Below, in pieces: positions 15,416-24,033 of a stretch of 64,000 bases of DNA. Origin of the DNA: Micromonospora thermarum. Its GTDB lineage: Bacteria; Actinomycetota; Actinomycetes; Mycobacteriales; Micromonosporaceae. Position numbers and translations under genes: made by a program. Numbering within the stretch: the first letter of the stretch is position 1; every line of letters begins with the position of its first letter. The stretch is taken from positions 1-64,000 of the forward strand of contig NZ_JAATEO010000003.1 in NCBI RefSeq assembly GCF_012034245.1, given 5' to 3'. Under the pieces are notes generated by a model that had not been told where the DNA came from, did no database searches, and was given only the letters and a program-made list of their open reading frames with translations.

Positions 15416-16132
15416 ATGCGCCGGACGATCGCGCTGGTGGGTGTCGTACTCGTGCTGCTCGCCGGGTGCCGATGGCCGCAGGACGTCGGCACCACACTTG
15501 AGGATGTCCGCGGTGGGGTGCTGCGGGTCGGGGTCACCGAGGCGCCGCCCTGGACCCGGGTCACCGACGCCGGGGCCGTGACCGGGGCGGAGGCCCGCCT
15601 GGTGGAGCGCCTCGCGCAGCGGCTCGACGCGCGGGTGGAGTGGTATCCGGGGTCGGAGTCTTCGCTGATGGCGGCGCTGAACGGCCGCGTCCTCGATCTG
15701 GTGGTCGGCGGGCTCGACGCGAAGGCGCCCTGGACGAAGGAGGCGTCGCTGACCCGTCCGTACGTCACCATGCAGACGATCGTGGCGGTGCCCGCCGGCG
15801 TGCCGGCACCGCAGGAGCTGGCGGGGGCACGGGTGGCGGTGCCGGCCGGCACGGCCGAGGTGGCCGCGCTGCGTGGTGAGGAGGCGGTCCCGGTTCCGGT
15901 GGCGGAGGTGACCGGCCGGGAGGGGCTGCCGGTGGTGGTCGGCCAGTGGCGCCTGGCGGAGCTGGGATTGCGGGCCACGGGGCACGAACTGGCCATCCAC
16001 GACCACGTGTGGGCGGTTCCGCCGGGTGAGAACGCCTGGCAGGTCGAGGTGGAGCGGTTCCTGCTGGCCCTGTCGCACGGCGAGGTTGAGGGACTGCTGG
16101 CCGCGGCCGAGCGGGAGGAGGCTTCGGCGTGA
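15416..16132 (+). CDS. solute-binding lipoprotein (SBP_bac_3-like)
   Basis: Encodes 238 residues. A lipoprotein signal (residues 1-18, lipobox LLAGC, lipidated Cys18) leads into a type-2 periplasmic binding fold: GVLRVGVTEAPPWTRV, GAEARLVERLAQRL, and LMAALNGRVLDLVVGGLDA, as in polar amino-acid binding proteins. A strong AAGGAGG precedes the ATG by six bases. No ABC permease or ATPase gene follows. Instead it overlaps a CDF transporter by 4 bp (GTGA), so the two are translationally coupled. It may capture a ligand for, or sense substrate of, that transporter; this is inference. Confidence 0.82.
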   Translation: MRRTIALVGVVLVLLAGCRWPQDVGTTLEDVRGGVLRVGVTEAPPWTRVTDAGAVTGAEARLVERLAQRLDARVEWYPGSESSLMAALNGRVLDLVVGGLDAKAPWTKEASLTRPYVTMQTIVAVPAGVPAPQELAGARVAVPAGTAEVAALRGEEAVPVPVAEVTGREGLPVVVGQWRLAELGLRATGHELAIHDHVWAVPPGENAWQVEVERFLLALSHGEVEGLLAAAEREEASA

Positions 16133-17172
16133 GGGTGTACGACCGGTTCGAGCTTCCCCCGGACAAGGCCGAGCTGCACCGGCGGGCCGTCCAGCTGGAG
16201 TGGTGGACGATCGCGTTCTTCCTCGTCGCGGTCGCCCTGCTGGCGCTCACCCTCGGCCAGTCGCAGGCGATGAAGGCGGCGTGGATCGAGGACATGCTCG
16301 GCCTGGTGCCGCCGGCCGCCTTCCTGATCGCGGCCCGGTTCCGCAACCGCAAGCCGAACGACCGTTTTCCGTACGGCTACCACCGCTCGGTCAGCATCGC
16401 GTTCCTGGCGGGCTCGGTGGCGCTGCTCGGGCTCGGCGCGTACGTCGTCTACGACTCCCTCGTCCGGTTGATCGCCCGGGAGCGTCCGCCGATCGGCCTG
16501 ATCGACGTGTACGGCCACCAGTTGTGGCTGGGCTGGCTGATGATAGCCGCGTTGTTCGCCACGATGGTGCCGGCGATCCTGCTGGGCCGGGTCAAGCAGC
16601 GCATCGCCCGGCAGCTGCACGACAAGGTGCTCTACGCCGACGCGGAGATGAACCGGGCCGACTGGCTCACCGCCGGTGCGGCGATCCTCGGCGTCCTCGG
16701 CATCGGTGTCGGCCTGTGGTGGGCCGACGCCGTCGCCGCGCTGGTCATCGGCGGGGACATCGTCCGCGACGGCACGCGGACCCTGCGCAGCGCGGTGGCG
16801 AACCTGATGGACAACCGGCCCCGCGTCGTCGACGGTAGCCGCCCCCACCCGCTGCGCGACAATCTGCTCACCGCCGTCCGCGACCACGACTGGGTGGCCG
16901 ACGCCTGGCTGCGCCTCCGCGAGGAGGGCCACGTCTTCGTCGGTGAACTGCTCGTCGTACCGGTGCCGGGCACCGACCGCCTGGTCGAGCGGCTGGAGGA
17001 GTTGGGCGCCTTCGCCCGCAAGTTCGACTGGCGCATGCACGACCTCGTCGTCGCCCCCGTCACCCGCATCGACGCCGCCGAGCGAGAAGGGTCGGACCGC
17101 GTACGCGGCCTGCCGTACCCGCAGGCCGGGCGACCTTCAGGACAGGAGTCGAGAACCGGGTCGGCGGGCTGA
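16129..17172 (+). CDS. cation diffusion facilitator (CDF) family transporter
   Basis: Encodes 347 residues with six hydrophobic segments over residues 24-215 and a C-terminal cytosolic domain. The CDF-specific region around DRFPYGYHR between TM2 and TM3 is clear. The metal site is atypical: TM2 carries EDMLG and TM5 carries MNRADW, so the usual His of the TM5 HxxxD is Met and the TM2 residue differs. Substrate may therefore not be zinc. The C-terminal ~45 residues are a disordered tail. It is coupled to the upstream lipoprotein gene. Confidence 0.8.
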   Translation: MRVYDRFELPPDKAELHRRAVQLEWWTIAFFLVAVALLALTLGQSQAMKAAWIEDMLGLVPPAAFLIAARFRNRKPNDRFPYGYHRSVSIAFLAGSVALLGLGAYVVYDSLVRLIARERPPIGLIDVYGHQLWLGWLMIAALFATMVPAILLGRVKQRIARQLHDKVLYADAEMNRADWLTAGAAILGVLGIGVGLWWADAVAALVIGGDIVRDGTRTLRSAVANLMDNRPRVVDGSRPHPLRDNLLTAVRDHDWVADAWLRLREEGHVFVGELLVVPVPGTDRLVERLEELGAFARKFDWRMHDLVVAPVTRIDAAEREGSDRVRGLPYPQAGRPSGQESRTGSAG

Positions 17173-17240
17173 ACATCGGTGCGCTCCGGCACGTCGAGCC
17201 TGCCTCGGGCTACCGGCCCGCGTCACCGATGAACACGGCG

Positions 17241-17274
17241 GGCGCCGCCGGGAGGCGTGCTCCCCGGCGGCGCC
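17241..17274. terminator. bidirectional terminator
   Basis: A perfect 12-bp stem (17241-17252 with 17263-17274) and 10-base loop sit between the convergent CDF gene and the degraded secreted-protein gene. Confidence 0.75.
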
Positions 17275-17285
17275 GCGGTATCCGG

Positions 17286-17968
17286 TCAGTTGCGGTTGAT
17301 GGTGAAGGTCGTCGTGGTGTTGCGGATGTCCTGCCAGTTGTCGCTCAACCGCAGGTTGGTGAAGGTGGCCGAGCCGACCGCCGGTCCCTGACCCGCCTCC
17401 GGCATCTCGTTGACCCAGATGCCGAAGCCCGACTTGGCGTCGAACGCGTCACCGCTGCGGCGTGCCCCCGTGATGGACACGTTCGTGAAGACGGTGTCGG
17501 TGATCGGGTTCTCCGGCTGGCTCCCGTTGTACCTGGTCTGGAACATGATCCCGGAGTACGTCGGGTCGACGATGTCCACGTCCGAGACGCGGATGCCGCG
17601 GAACTCCTTCGACGCCGAGAACACCCAGATCGCCGGGAAGGTCTGCGCGCCCCAGAAGTGGCCGCCGGCCCGGATCAGGGAGATGTTCTCGAACCGGGTG
17701 GGCGGGCTGGCCCCGAACCCGATGAACGGGTAGCCGGGTCGACCTGCACCCACTGCGGGAGAGCGCCGCTGCTCTCCCAGTAGGTGCCGGCGTTGCCGTC
17801 GGTGACGTTGGCCGCGGCGTACGGGCCGTTGACGCTGCTGGCCGTCGCGGGGCGGCCGGCGGCGAGGTTCGGGCCGCCGGCGGCGACGGCCGGGGGCGCG
17901 GGCGCCGCGGTGAGGACGAGGCCGGCCGTGACGAGCACGGCGGTCAGCCGGTTGCGGAATCTGGACAT
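17286..17968 (-). pseudogene. internally deleted secreted glycan-active protein (discoidin/beta-helix)
   Basis: The 5' part (17968 to about 17740) encodes a signal peptide (residues 1-29, ending AVAA) and the first half of an F5/8-type (discoidin, CBM32-like) domain, NLAAGRPATASSVNGPYAAA. Immediately after, in another frame, about 140 residues follow of a right-handed beta-helix C-terminus (FENISLIRAGGHFWGA, TVFTNVSITGARRSGDAFD) to the stop at 17286. Such proteins, for example alpha-1,3-glucanase/mycodextranase types, normally exceed 600 residues, so most of the catalytic part has been deleted and the frame broken near 17735. Exact original activity is uncertain. Confidence 0.7.
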
Positions 17969-18130
17969 GGTGGGGTTACACCTTCTTCCGGGGACGTGGA
18001 GAGGCGTGTACGGGGTGTGGTGGATTCCGTGCGGGTGGTGGAACGGACCGCCCCACGCGGTCCGGCGCGACGGGTCGTACCTCCTCTCTCCTCGGGGCGG
18101 CGGTGCGCCGCGACGGATCGGTCGTGGGGG

Positions 18131-19765
18131 TCAGGTCGCGGGGGGACGCAGCCAGACGGCGGTGTCGGGCGGCAGCAGGTCGTCGTCGAGCGGCCCGCTG
18201 GCGAGCAGCCGCTCGGTGTACGGCGGCAGCGGCACCGCCGTCGTGGAGAGGTTGACCAGGCAGGTGAAGCCGGGGTCACGCCGGAACGCGAGCACTCCGT
18301 CCGGGGCGGGCAGCCAGGTCATCCCGCCGTCGCCGAGCGCCGGTTCGGCCCGGCGGACGGCGATGGCGGCCCGGTACAGCTCCAGCATCGAACGCGCGTC
18401 GCCGGCCTGTGCGGCGGCGGTCCGGTCCTTCCAGTCCGCCGGCTGGGGCAGCCAGGGCGCCGTGGTCGCGCCGTCGGGGCTGAAGCCGAACGGGGGCACC
18501 TCGCCGGACCAGGGCAGCGGGACGCGGCAGCCGTCCCGGCCCGGGTCGATCCGCCCGGAGCGTTCCCACATCGGATCCTGGCGCAGCTCGTACGGGATGT
18601 CCTCGACCTCCCAGAGCCCCAGCTCCTCCCCCTGGTAGACGTAGGCGGCACCGGGCAGCGACAGCGACAGCAGCGCGGCGGCCCGGGCCCGGCGGGTGCC
18701 CTGTTCCAGGTCGGTCGGGATCCCCTCGCGCTTGGCGGCGAAGCTGAACGTGGTGTCCGCGCGGCCGTACCGGGTGACGTGACGGGTGACGTCGTGGTTG
18801 GACAGCACCCAGGTGGCGGGCGCCCCGACCGGCGCGTGGGCGCTCAGCGTTCCGTCGATGCTCTCGCGGAGTGCGGCCGGGTCCCAGGCGCAGCCGAGGA
18901 AGTCGAAGTTGAACGCCGCGTGCAGTTCGTCCGGGCGCAGGTAGTGGGCGAACCGCTGCCGGTCCGGCAGCCACACCTCACCGATCAGGGCCCGGTCGCC
19001 GGGGTACGCGTCGGCGACCCGCCGCCAGCCCCGGTATATCTCGTGCACCCCGTCGAGGTCGTGGAACGGGTGCGGCCGGTCCGGCCGGATCTCGGGCAGC
19101 GTCCCGTCCTTGACCAGCAGCCCGGCCGAGTCGATCCGGATGCCGTCCACACGGTCGAACCAGAACCGCAGGATGTCCTCGAATTCGGCGCGCACCCGGG
19201 GGTGGTCCCAGTTGAAGTCCGGCTGTTCCGGCGCGAAGAGGTGCAGGTACCAGTCGCCGGGGGTGCCGTCCGGGTTGGTGGTCCGGGTCCAGGTCGGGCC
19301 GCCGAACTCGCCGACCCAGTCGGTGGGCGGTTGGCCACCGTCCGGGCCCCGGCCGGGACGGAACCAGAAGAGGTCTCGCTCGGGTGCGGCCGGACCGCCG
19401 GCAAGGGCCGCCTGGAACCAGGGGTGCGCGTCGGAGCAGTGGTTCGGCACCACGTCGACGATCGTCCTGATGCCGCGCGCGTGTGCCTCGGCGATCAGCG
19501 CCTCCACCTCGGCGAGCGTGCCGAAGACCGGGTCAATGTCGCGGTGGTCGGCCACGTCGTAGCCGGCGTCGGCCATCGGGGAGGGGTACCAGGGGCTGAA
19601 CCAGATCGCGTCGATGCCGAGCGCGGACAGGTAGCTCAGCCGGGACCGGATGCCGGCAATGTCGCCGATGCCGTCACCGTTGCCGTCGGCGAAGCTACGT
19701 GGGTACACCTGGTAGATCACCGCGCCACGCCACCACGGACAGCTGTCTGCTGTGGACACGAGCAC
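18131..19765 (-). CDS. alpha-glucosidase, GH13 (oligo-1,6-glucosidase/maltase type)
   Basis: Encodes 544 residues of the GH13 family. Visible conserved regions: VIYQVYPRSFADGNGDGIGD at the N-terminus, DVVPNHCSD (region I), GIRIDSAG (region II, nucleophile Asp), LIGEVW (region III, acid/base Glu) and LSNHDVTRH (region IV). It is cytoplasmic (no signal peptide) and would hydrolyse imported malto- or isomalto-oligosaccharides. The GTG at 19765 is taken as start. It is the distal gene of a sugar-import operon on this strand, 39 bp after a permease gene, and appears intact although its import system is damaged. Confidence 0.9.
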   Translation of the reverse strand: MLVSTADSCPWWRGAVIYQVYPRSFADGNGDGIGDIAGIRSRLSYLSALGIDAIWFSPWYPSPMADAGYDVADHRDIDPVFGTLAEVEALIAEAHARGIRTIVDVVPNHCSDAHPWFQAALAGGPAAPERDLFWFRPGRGPDGGQPPTDWVGEFGGPTWTRTTNPDGTPGDWYLHLFAPEQPDFNWDHPRVRAEFEDILRFWFDRVDGIRIDSAGLLVKDGTLPEIRPDRPHPFHDLDGVHEIYRGWRRVADAYPGDRALIGEVWLPDRQRFAHYLRPDELHAAFNFDFLGCAWDPAALRESIDGTLSAHAPVGAPATWVLSNHDVTRHVTRYGRADTTFSFAAKREGIPTDLEQGTRRARAAALLSLSLPGAAYVYQGEELGLWEVEDIPYELRQDPMWERSGRIDPGRDGCRVPLPWSGEVPPFGFSPDGATTAPWLPQPADWKDRTAAAQAGDARSMLELYRAAIAVRRAEPALGDGGMTWLPAPDGVLAFRRDPGFTCLVNLSTTAVPLPPYTERLLASGPLDDDLLPPDTAVWLRPPAT

Positions 19766-19804
19766 CTGCTTTCTGCGTCGGTACGTCGGCGGGGTTCGCC
19801 GGGG

Positions 19805-20692
19805 CTATCCCTTGAGGCTGCCTGTGGTCAGACCGGACATGATGTTGCGTTGGAAGATCAGGAAGAGGATGACCGTCGGTATCGCGGCGATGACCGACGC
19901 GGCGATCACCACGTTCATGGGCGTACCGCCGGCGAAGGCGTAGATGCCGACGCTGACCGTCCGGGTCTCGGGCGACGGCATGACCAGCTTCGGCCAGAGG
20001 AAGTCCTTCCAGACCGCGGTCACGGCGAAGATCGAGACCACGCCGAGGATCGGGCGCGACATCGGCAGGATGATCGACCAGAGCGTGCGCAGCGGCGTCG
20101 CCCCGTCCATGAGAGCCGCCGCCATCAGGTCCTCCGGGATCGAGTCGAAGAACCGCTTCAGCAGGAAGATGTTGAACGCGTTGGCGACCAGCGGCAGCCA
20201 GATCGCGAACGGTGAGTCGAGCAGGCTGACGTGCAGGATCGGCAGGTCGATCACGGTCACGTACTGCGGGACGATGAGGACCATCGCCGGGATCATCAGC
20301 GTCGCCAGCATCAGGCCGAGGATCACGTTGCCGAAGATCGGTCGCAGCTTCGACAGGGAGTACGCCGCGGCCGTGTCGAGGACGAGTTGGAACAGCACCG
20401 CCCCGGTCGCGTAGTAGAACGTGTTGAACAGCAGTTTGGCGAGGTCCAGGTTGTTCCACGCGTCGGCGTAGTTCTGCCACTGCGGGTCCTGCGGGAACAG
20501 TGACGGTGGCGTCTGCGCGATCTCCTGGCCGGACTTGAGCGCGCCGGTGACCATCCAGTAGAGCGGCCCGAGGAAGACGAGCGTGAACCCGATGACCACG
20601 ACGGCGAGCAGCGCCCAGTAGATCGCCCGGCCGCGCCCGCGCCGGAGCTGGGCCCGGGAGATGAGGGTCCGGGTCCCGGAATCCTGTGCCAT
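19805..20692 (-). CDS. carbohydrate ABC transporter permease, MalG type
   Basis: Encodes 295 residues with six TM segments and the permease EAA loop AAALMDGATPLRTLWSIILP, which contacts the ATPase. The C-terminus ends MSGLTTGSLKG, standard for MalG-type proteins. With a MalF-type partner, a binding protein and an MsiK-type shared ATPase it would import an oligosaccharide. It lies 15 bp downstream of the damaged MalF-type gene and upstream of the GH13 gene. It is intact itself, but probably without a working partner. Confidence 0.88.
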   Translation of the reverse strand: MAQDSGTRTLISRAQLRRGRGRAIYWALLAVVVIGFTLVFLGPLYWMVTGALKSGQEIAQTPPSLFPQDPQWQNYADAWNNLDLAKLLFNTFYYATGAVLFQLVLDTAAAYSLSKLRPIFGNVILGLMLATLMIPAMVLIVPQYVTVIDLPILHVSLLDSPFAIWLPLVANAFNIFLLKRFFDSIPEDLMAAALMDGATPLRTLWSIILPMSRPILGVVSIFAVTAVWKDFLWPKLVMPSPETRTVSVGIYAFAGGTPMNVVIAASVIAAIPTVILFLIFQRNIMSGLTTGSLKG

Positions 20693-20707
20693 GGGTCGTC
20701 CCCCGTC

Positions 20708-21474
20708 CTAGTCCTGTTTCGCGGTCAGCCGCAGGTAGACGGCCGAGAAGCCGGCCAGCACCACGAGCATGATCACGCCGAGCGCCGCGGCGCCGTTGAG
20801 GTCGTTCTGGAAGAAGCCGTGCTGGTAGATCAGGTACGCGACCGACGTCGCCGAGTCCTCCGCGCCCGCCCCGTTGGCGAGGATCAGCGGCTCGATGAAG
20901 AGCTGCATGGTGGCGACGATCTGCAGCATCGCCAGGAGGGCGAGGATCAGCCGGGTCTGCGGGACGGTCACGTGCCGGATCCGCCGCCAGACGCCGGCGC
21001 CGTCGAGTTCGGCCGCCTCGTAGAGCTCGCCGGGGATGTTCTGCAACGCCGCCAGGTAGATCAGTGCCGCGCCGCCCATGTTCATCCAGGTCGACGCGAT
21101 CACCATCGCCGGCATCGTCATCTCCGGCGACTGCATCCACTGCGATGTCGGCAGGTGCAGGGCCTTGAGGATCGCGTTGAAGAGCCCGGCCTCGCTGGGG
21201 TCGTACGCGTAGAACTTGAAGAGGAAGAGCGCGGAGGTGGGCGGCAGCATCACCGGCAGGTAGACCAGGATCCGCAGGTACCCCGTGGCGTGGCGGAACT
21301 CGTTCAGCAGGATCGCCACGAAGAACGGCACCGCGTACCCGAGCAGGAGCGCGAGGACCGTGAAGGAGAAGGTGTTCTTCCAGGCGGTCCAGAAGCTGGG
21401 GTCGTCGAGGATGCGGACGTAGTTGTCCCAGCCGACCCAGGTGGTCTCGCCCCGCCGGTGTGCTGGAAGCTCAT
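20708..21474 (-). pseudogene. truncated carbohydrate ABC permease, MalF type
   Basis: From about 21435 down to 20708 one frame encodes the bulk of a MalF-type permease (WVGWDNYVRILDDPSFW, EAA loop YEAAELDGAGVWRRIRHVTVP, end YLRLTAKQD). The preceding few residues, MSFQHT at 21474, which in homologues directly precede this part, are in another frame, shifted at a GGCGGGG run near 21450. Upstream of that there is no TM1 or start region. The gene has thus lost its 5' end and carries a frameshift. An in-frame start near 21520 exists but would give a nonsense N-terminus without TM1. Confidence 0.7.
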
Positions 21475-21998
21475 GACGATGCCGCAGCCTTCCGGTACTG
21501 CGGTACGGACATCTGTCCATCCCTTCGGGAACGAGTGTCTCCGTGAAGTTCGCTGGTCCGCGGTGATCGCCACCGCCGTGTGCCCTGCTACTGATCGGTG
21601 TCCGCCATGCGGCCCTGACCCGCGGTAGCCGCTCCAGGGCCGGATGTGAGTGGAGTCACTGTAGCGAGACGGACTCATCGCAGCAAGGTTTCGATCTGAT
21701 TATGAAAGAACGCGACTGGACTGAGAGAAATCACGACGATGGCATAAGGGCGGCCCGGTACATCCACGTATCACCGTGTTTTGGGACGCCAGGCAGGGGC
21801 CGACTGAACCAACGGCGTAGGTCGATGCCGAGGCCGCGTACGCGCGGCCCCGCGCACCAGGTCGGACAACGACGGAACGGCCGCCGACCGCGTGCGGCGG
21901 TCGACGGCCGGAGCGTGGTTCAACGGCCGGAAGAGGGTGGCCGGTCAGGGGCCGGCGGGGTGACCAGCGGCCGCGACGGTGCTCACCGGAGAGTTCGG
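21475..21998. other. gene-free scar where sugar-binding protein gene is expected
   Basis: In operons of this type the binding-protein gene and the MalF 5' end lie between the LacI gene and the permeases. Here only about 520 bp remain, with no supported gene and a lower GC patch at 21690-21760. The pair TTTC (21690s) and GAAA (about 21703) around ATCTGATTAT might be a relic LacI operator. The open frames across the stretch are low-information. Confidence 0.5.
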
Positions 21999-23024
21999 TC
22001 AGCCGCCCCGGGGCCGGACCGGGTCGGCGGCGGGGACGGGCGCGGTGGAGCCGCGCACCACCAATTCCGGCTCGAAGAGCAGTTCGTCGGCGAGCACCCC
22101 GCCACCCTCGATCTGGGTGACCAGCAGGTCGACAGCCGCCTGCCCCATCATCTCGATCGGCTGCCGCACGGTGGTCAGCGGCGGGTCCGTGCAGGTCATG
22201 AACGCGGAGTCGTCGAAGCCCACCACGGACACGTCGCCCGGGACCGAGCAGCCGAGCCGGCGGACGGCGCGGACGGTGCCCAGCGCCAGCACGTCGCTGG
22301 CGCAGATCACCCCCGTGACCCCCCGGCGCACCAGCTTGGTGGCCGCCACCCGGGCGCCCTCCATGGAGAAGCTGGTGCGCTCCACCTCCTGGTCCGCGTC
22401 GGTCCAGCCGGCGATCCGCGCCATCGCCGCCAGCTTGCGCCGGGACGGGACATGGTCCTCCGGGCCCAGCACCATCCCGATCCGCTCGTGGCCCAGCGAG
22501 CGGAGATGCCCGTACGCCTGCTCCACCGCCACCGCGTCGTCGGTCGACACCCGGGGGAAGGTCAGCTCGTCCACGCCCGCGTTGACCAGCACGACCGGCA
22601 GCTTCCGGTCGGTCAGCCGCCGGTAGTGCTCGTGCGACGCGTCGCCCAGCGCGTACGACCCGCCGGCGAAGATGACCCCGGAAACCTGGTGTTCCAGCAG
22701 CATGTCGACGTAGTCGGACTCGGAGACACCGCCGATGGTGCGCGCGCAGAGCGCCGGGGTGAAGCCGCGCTGGGCCAGCGAGCCCGTGACCACCTCGGCC
22801 AGCGCCGGGAAGATCGGGTTCTGCAACTCGGGGAGCACCAGCCCGACCAACCGGGCCCGCTCCCCGCGCAGCTTGGTGGGGCGCTCGTAGCCGAGCACGT
22901 CGAGGGCGGTCAGCACGGCCGTACGGGTCGCCTCGGACACGCCTCCGCGACCGTTCAGCACCCGGCTGACGGTCGCCTCACTCACGCCCGCCTTCCGGGC
23001 CACGTCGGTCAGCCGCTTCGTCAT
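21999..23024 (-). CDS. LacI family transcriptional regulator
   Basis: Encodes 341 residues from ATG 23024. The N-terminal LacI HTH is textbook: KRLTDVARKAGVSEATVSRV, then hinge helix region ATRTAVLTALDVLGYERP. The effector domain follows (LVGLVLPELQNPIFPALAEV ... GFDDSAFMTCTDPPLTTVRQP). Fifteen residues of extra in-frame sequence upstream are not family-like. It would repress the adjacent oligosaccharide uptake operon (permeases plus GH13), which is transcribed from the same strand downstream of it. With that operon damaged its local role may be vestigial. Confidence 0.88.
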   Translation of the reverse strand: MTKRLTDVARKAGVSEATVSRVLNGRGGVSEATRTAVLTALDVLGYERPTKLRGERARLVGLVLPELQNPIFPALAEVVTGSLAQRGFTPALCARTIGGVSESDYVDMLLEHQVSGVIFAGGSYALGDASHEHYRRLTDRKLPVVLVNAGVDELTFPRVSTDDAVAVEQAYGHLRSLGHERIGMVLGPEDHVPSRRKLAAMARIAGWTDADQEVERTSFSMEGARVAATKLVRRGVTGVICASDVLALGTVRAVRRLGCSVPGDVSVVGFDDSAFMTCTDPPLTTVRQPIEMMGQAAVDLLVTQIEGGGVLADELLFEPELVVRGSTAPVPAADPVRPRGG

Positions 23025-23108
23025 CGCTGAAAGGCTACGGCAAAAAGCCGAAAGATTCGAACGTCGCACCCGGCCACCCCGCGACGGTCGTGACGTGATC
23101 GCGTCGGA

Positions 23109-23684
23109 TCACTGCCGGACCCGGTCGGATCGGCGGCGGCGCAGCCAGGAGCGACGGCGCGGCGGATCAGCCCCCAGGTCGGGTTCCGGCTGCCCGGAGC
23201 CCGACCGTCGCCACCGGTTGCCCTGCTGGTCGGTGAAACCGAGGTCGACGGTGGCCGACGCGTAGCCGGTGAGGTCGACGGTGCGGTCGACGGCGACGAA
23301 GAGTTCGGCGCCGGTGCGGCCGTCGAGCCGGTCGACCGGGCCGGTCACCGTGGCGACCGGCACCCGGCGACCGCCCGGACCCGGGGCACCGGTGTGCACC
23401 ACCGGCGTCGCCACCAGGTCGAAGACCGGCCCGTCGCTGTCGTTGGCGACCCGCACGCGCAGCACCCCGCTCCCCTCGATCCGGGCGGTGGTGGAGACCA
23501 GCCGGGCCTGCCGGGCCCGGGCCGCCCGGTCCTCCCGGCGCCGCGTACGGATCTCCCGGCGCAGGCTGAGCACCCCGAAGAGCAGGGTGCCCACGGTGCC
23601 CAGCCCGGCGAACCAGTCCGGGACGGACCCCCAGTTGACGCGCCAGTCGGCCGGGATGCAGCCCAGACCCTCCACGATCGACAT
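23109..23684 (-). CDS. hypothetical single-TM protein (191 aa)
   Basis: Encodes 191 residues from ATG 23684. A hydrophobic stretch near residues 20-40 (VPDWFAGLGTVGTLLFGVLS) is a single TM helix, followed by a basic, coiled segment (RREIRTRRREDRAARARQAR) and a beta-rich domain with an immunoglobulin-like pattern (LRVRVANDSDGPVFDLVATP). The C-terminus is Arg-rich. Similar one-TM proteins are commonly annotated only as hypothetical in actinobacteria. It is divergent from the STAND NTPase gene; a functional link is possible but unproved. Confidence 0.6.
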   Translation of the reverse strand: MSIVEGLGCIPADWRVNWGSVPDWFAGLGTVGTLLFGVLSLRREIRTRRREDRAARARQARLVSTTARIEGSGVLRVRVANDSDGPVFDLVATPVVHTGAPGPGGRRVPVATVTGPVDRLDGRTGAELFVAVDRTVDLTGYASATVDLGFTDQQGNRWRRSGSGQPEPDLGADPPRRRSWLRRRRSDRVRQ

Positions 23685-24033
23685 ACCGAGGACGGTAGTC
23701 GCGGTACGCCAGTCCGCCCGCCCCTCGGCCGTCCGGGTGGACCGGTCCACCGTCCCGTCGGCGGGATCGGTTCGTTCGTGTCAGGCCGGCTGCTCGGAGT
23801 GATACCGGGGGCCTGAGCCGGTAGGGTTGAGACACGGATCACGCGACCGGCCGCCACCCCATGGGCGGACCGACCATCGTGGACCCTGCCCGTCCCGCCC
23901 CTCCGGGAGGTCAGATGAGCCGCCTCAGCCCCACTCCGCCCGCCCACCCCACGCTGTCCGTCGTGGACGGTCGGCGGCGCGGCCGGGCGCAGCCGACGGG
24001 ACGCCACGCGCACCGCCACGGAACCGGCCGACG

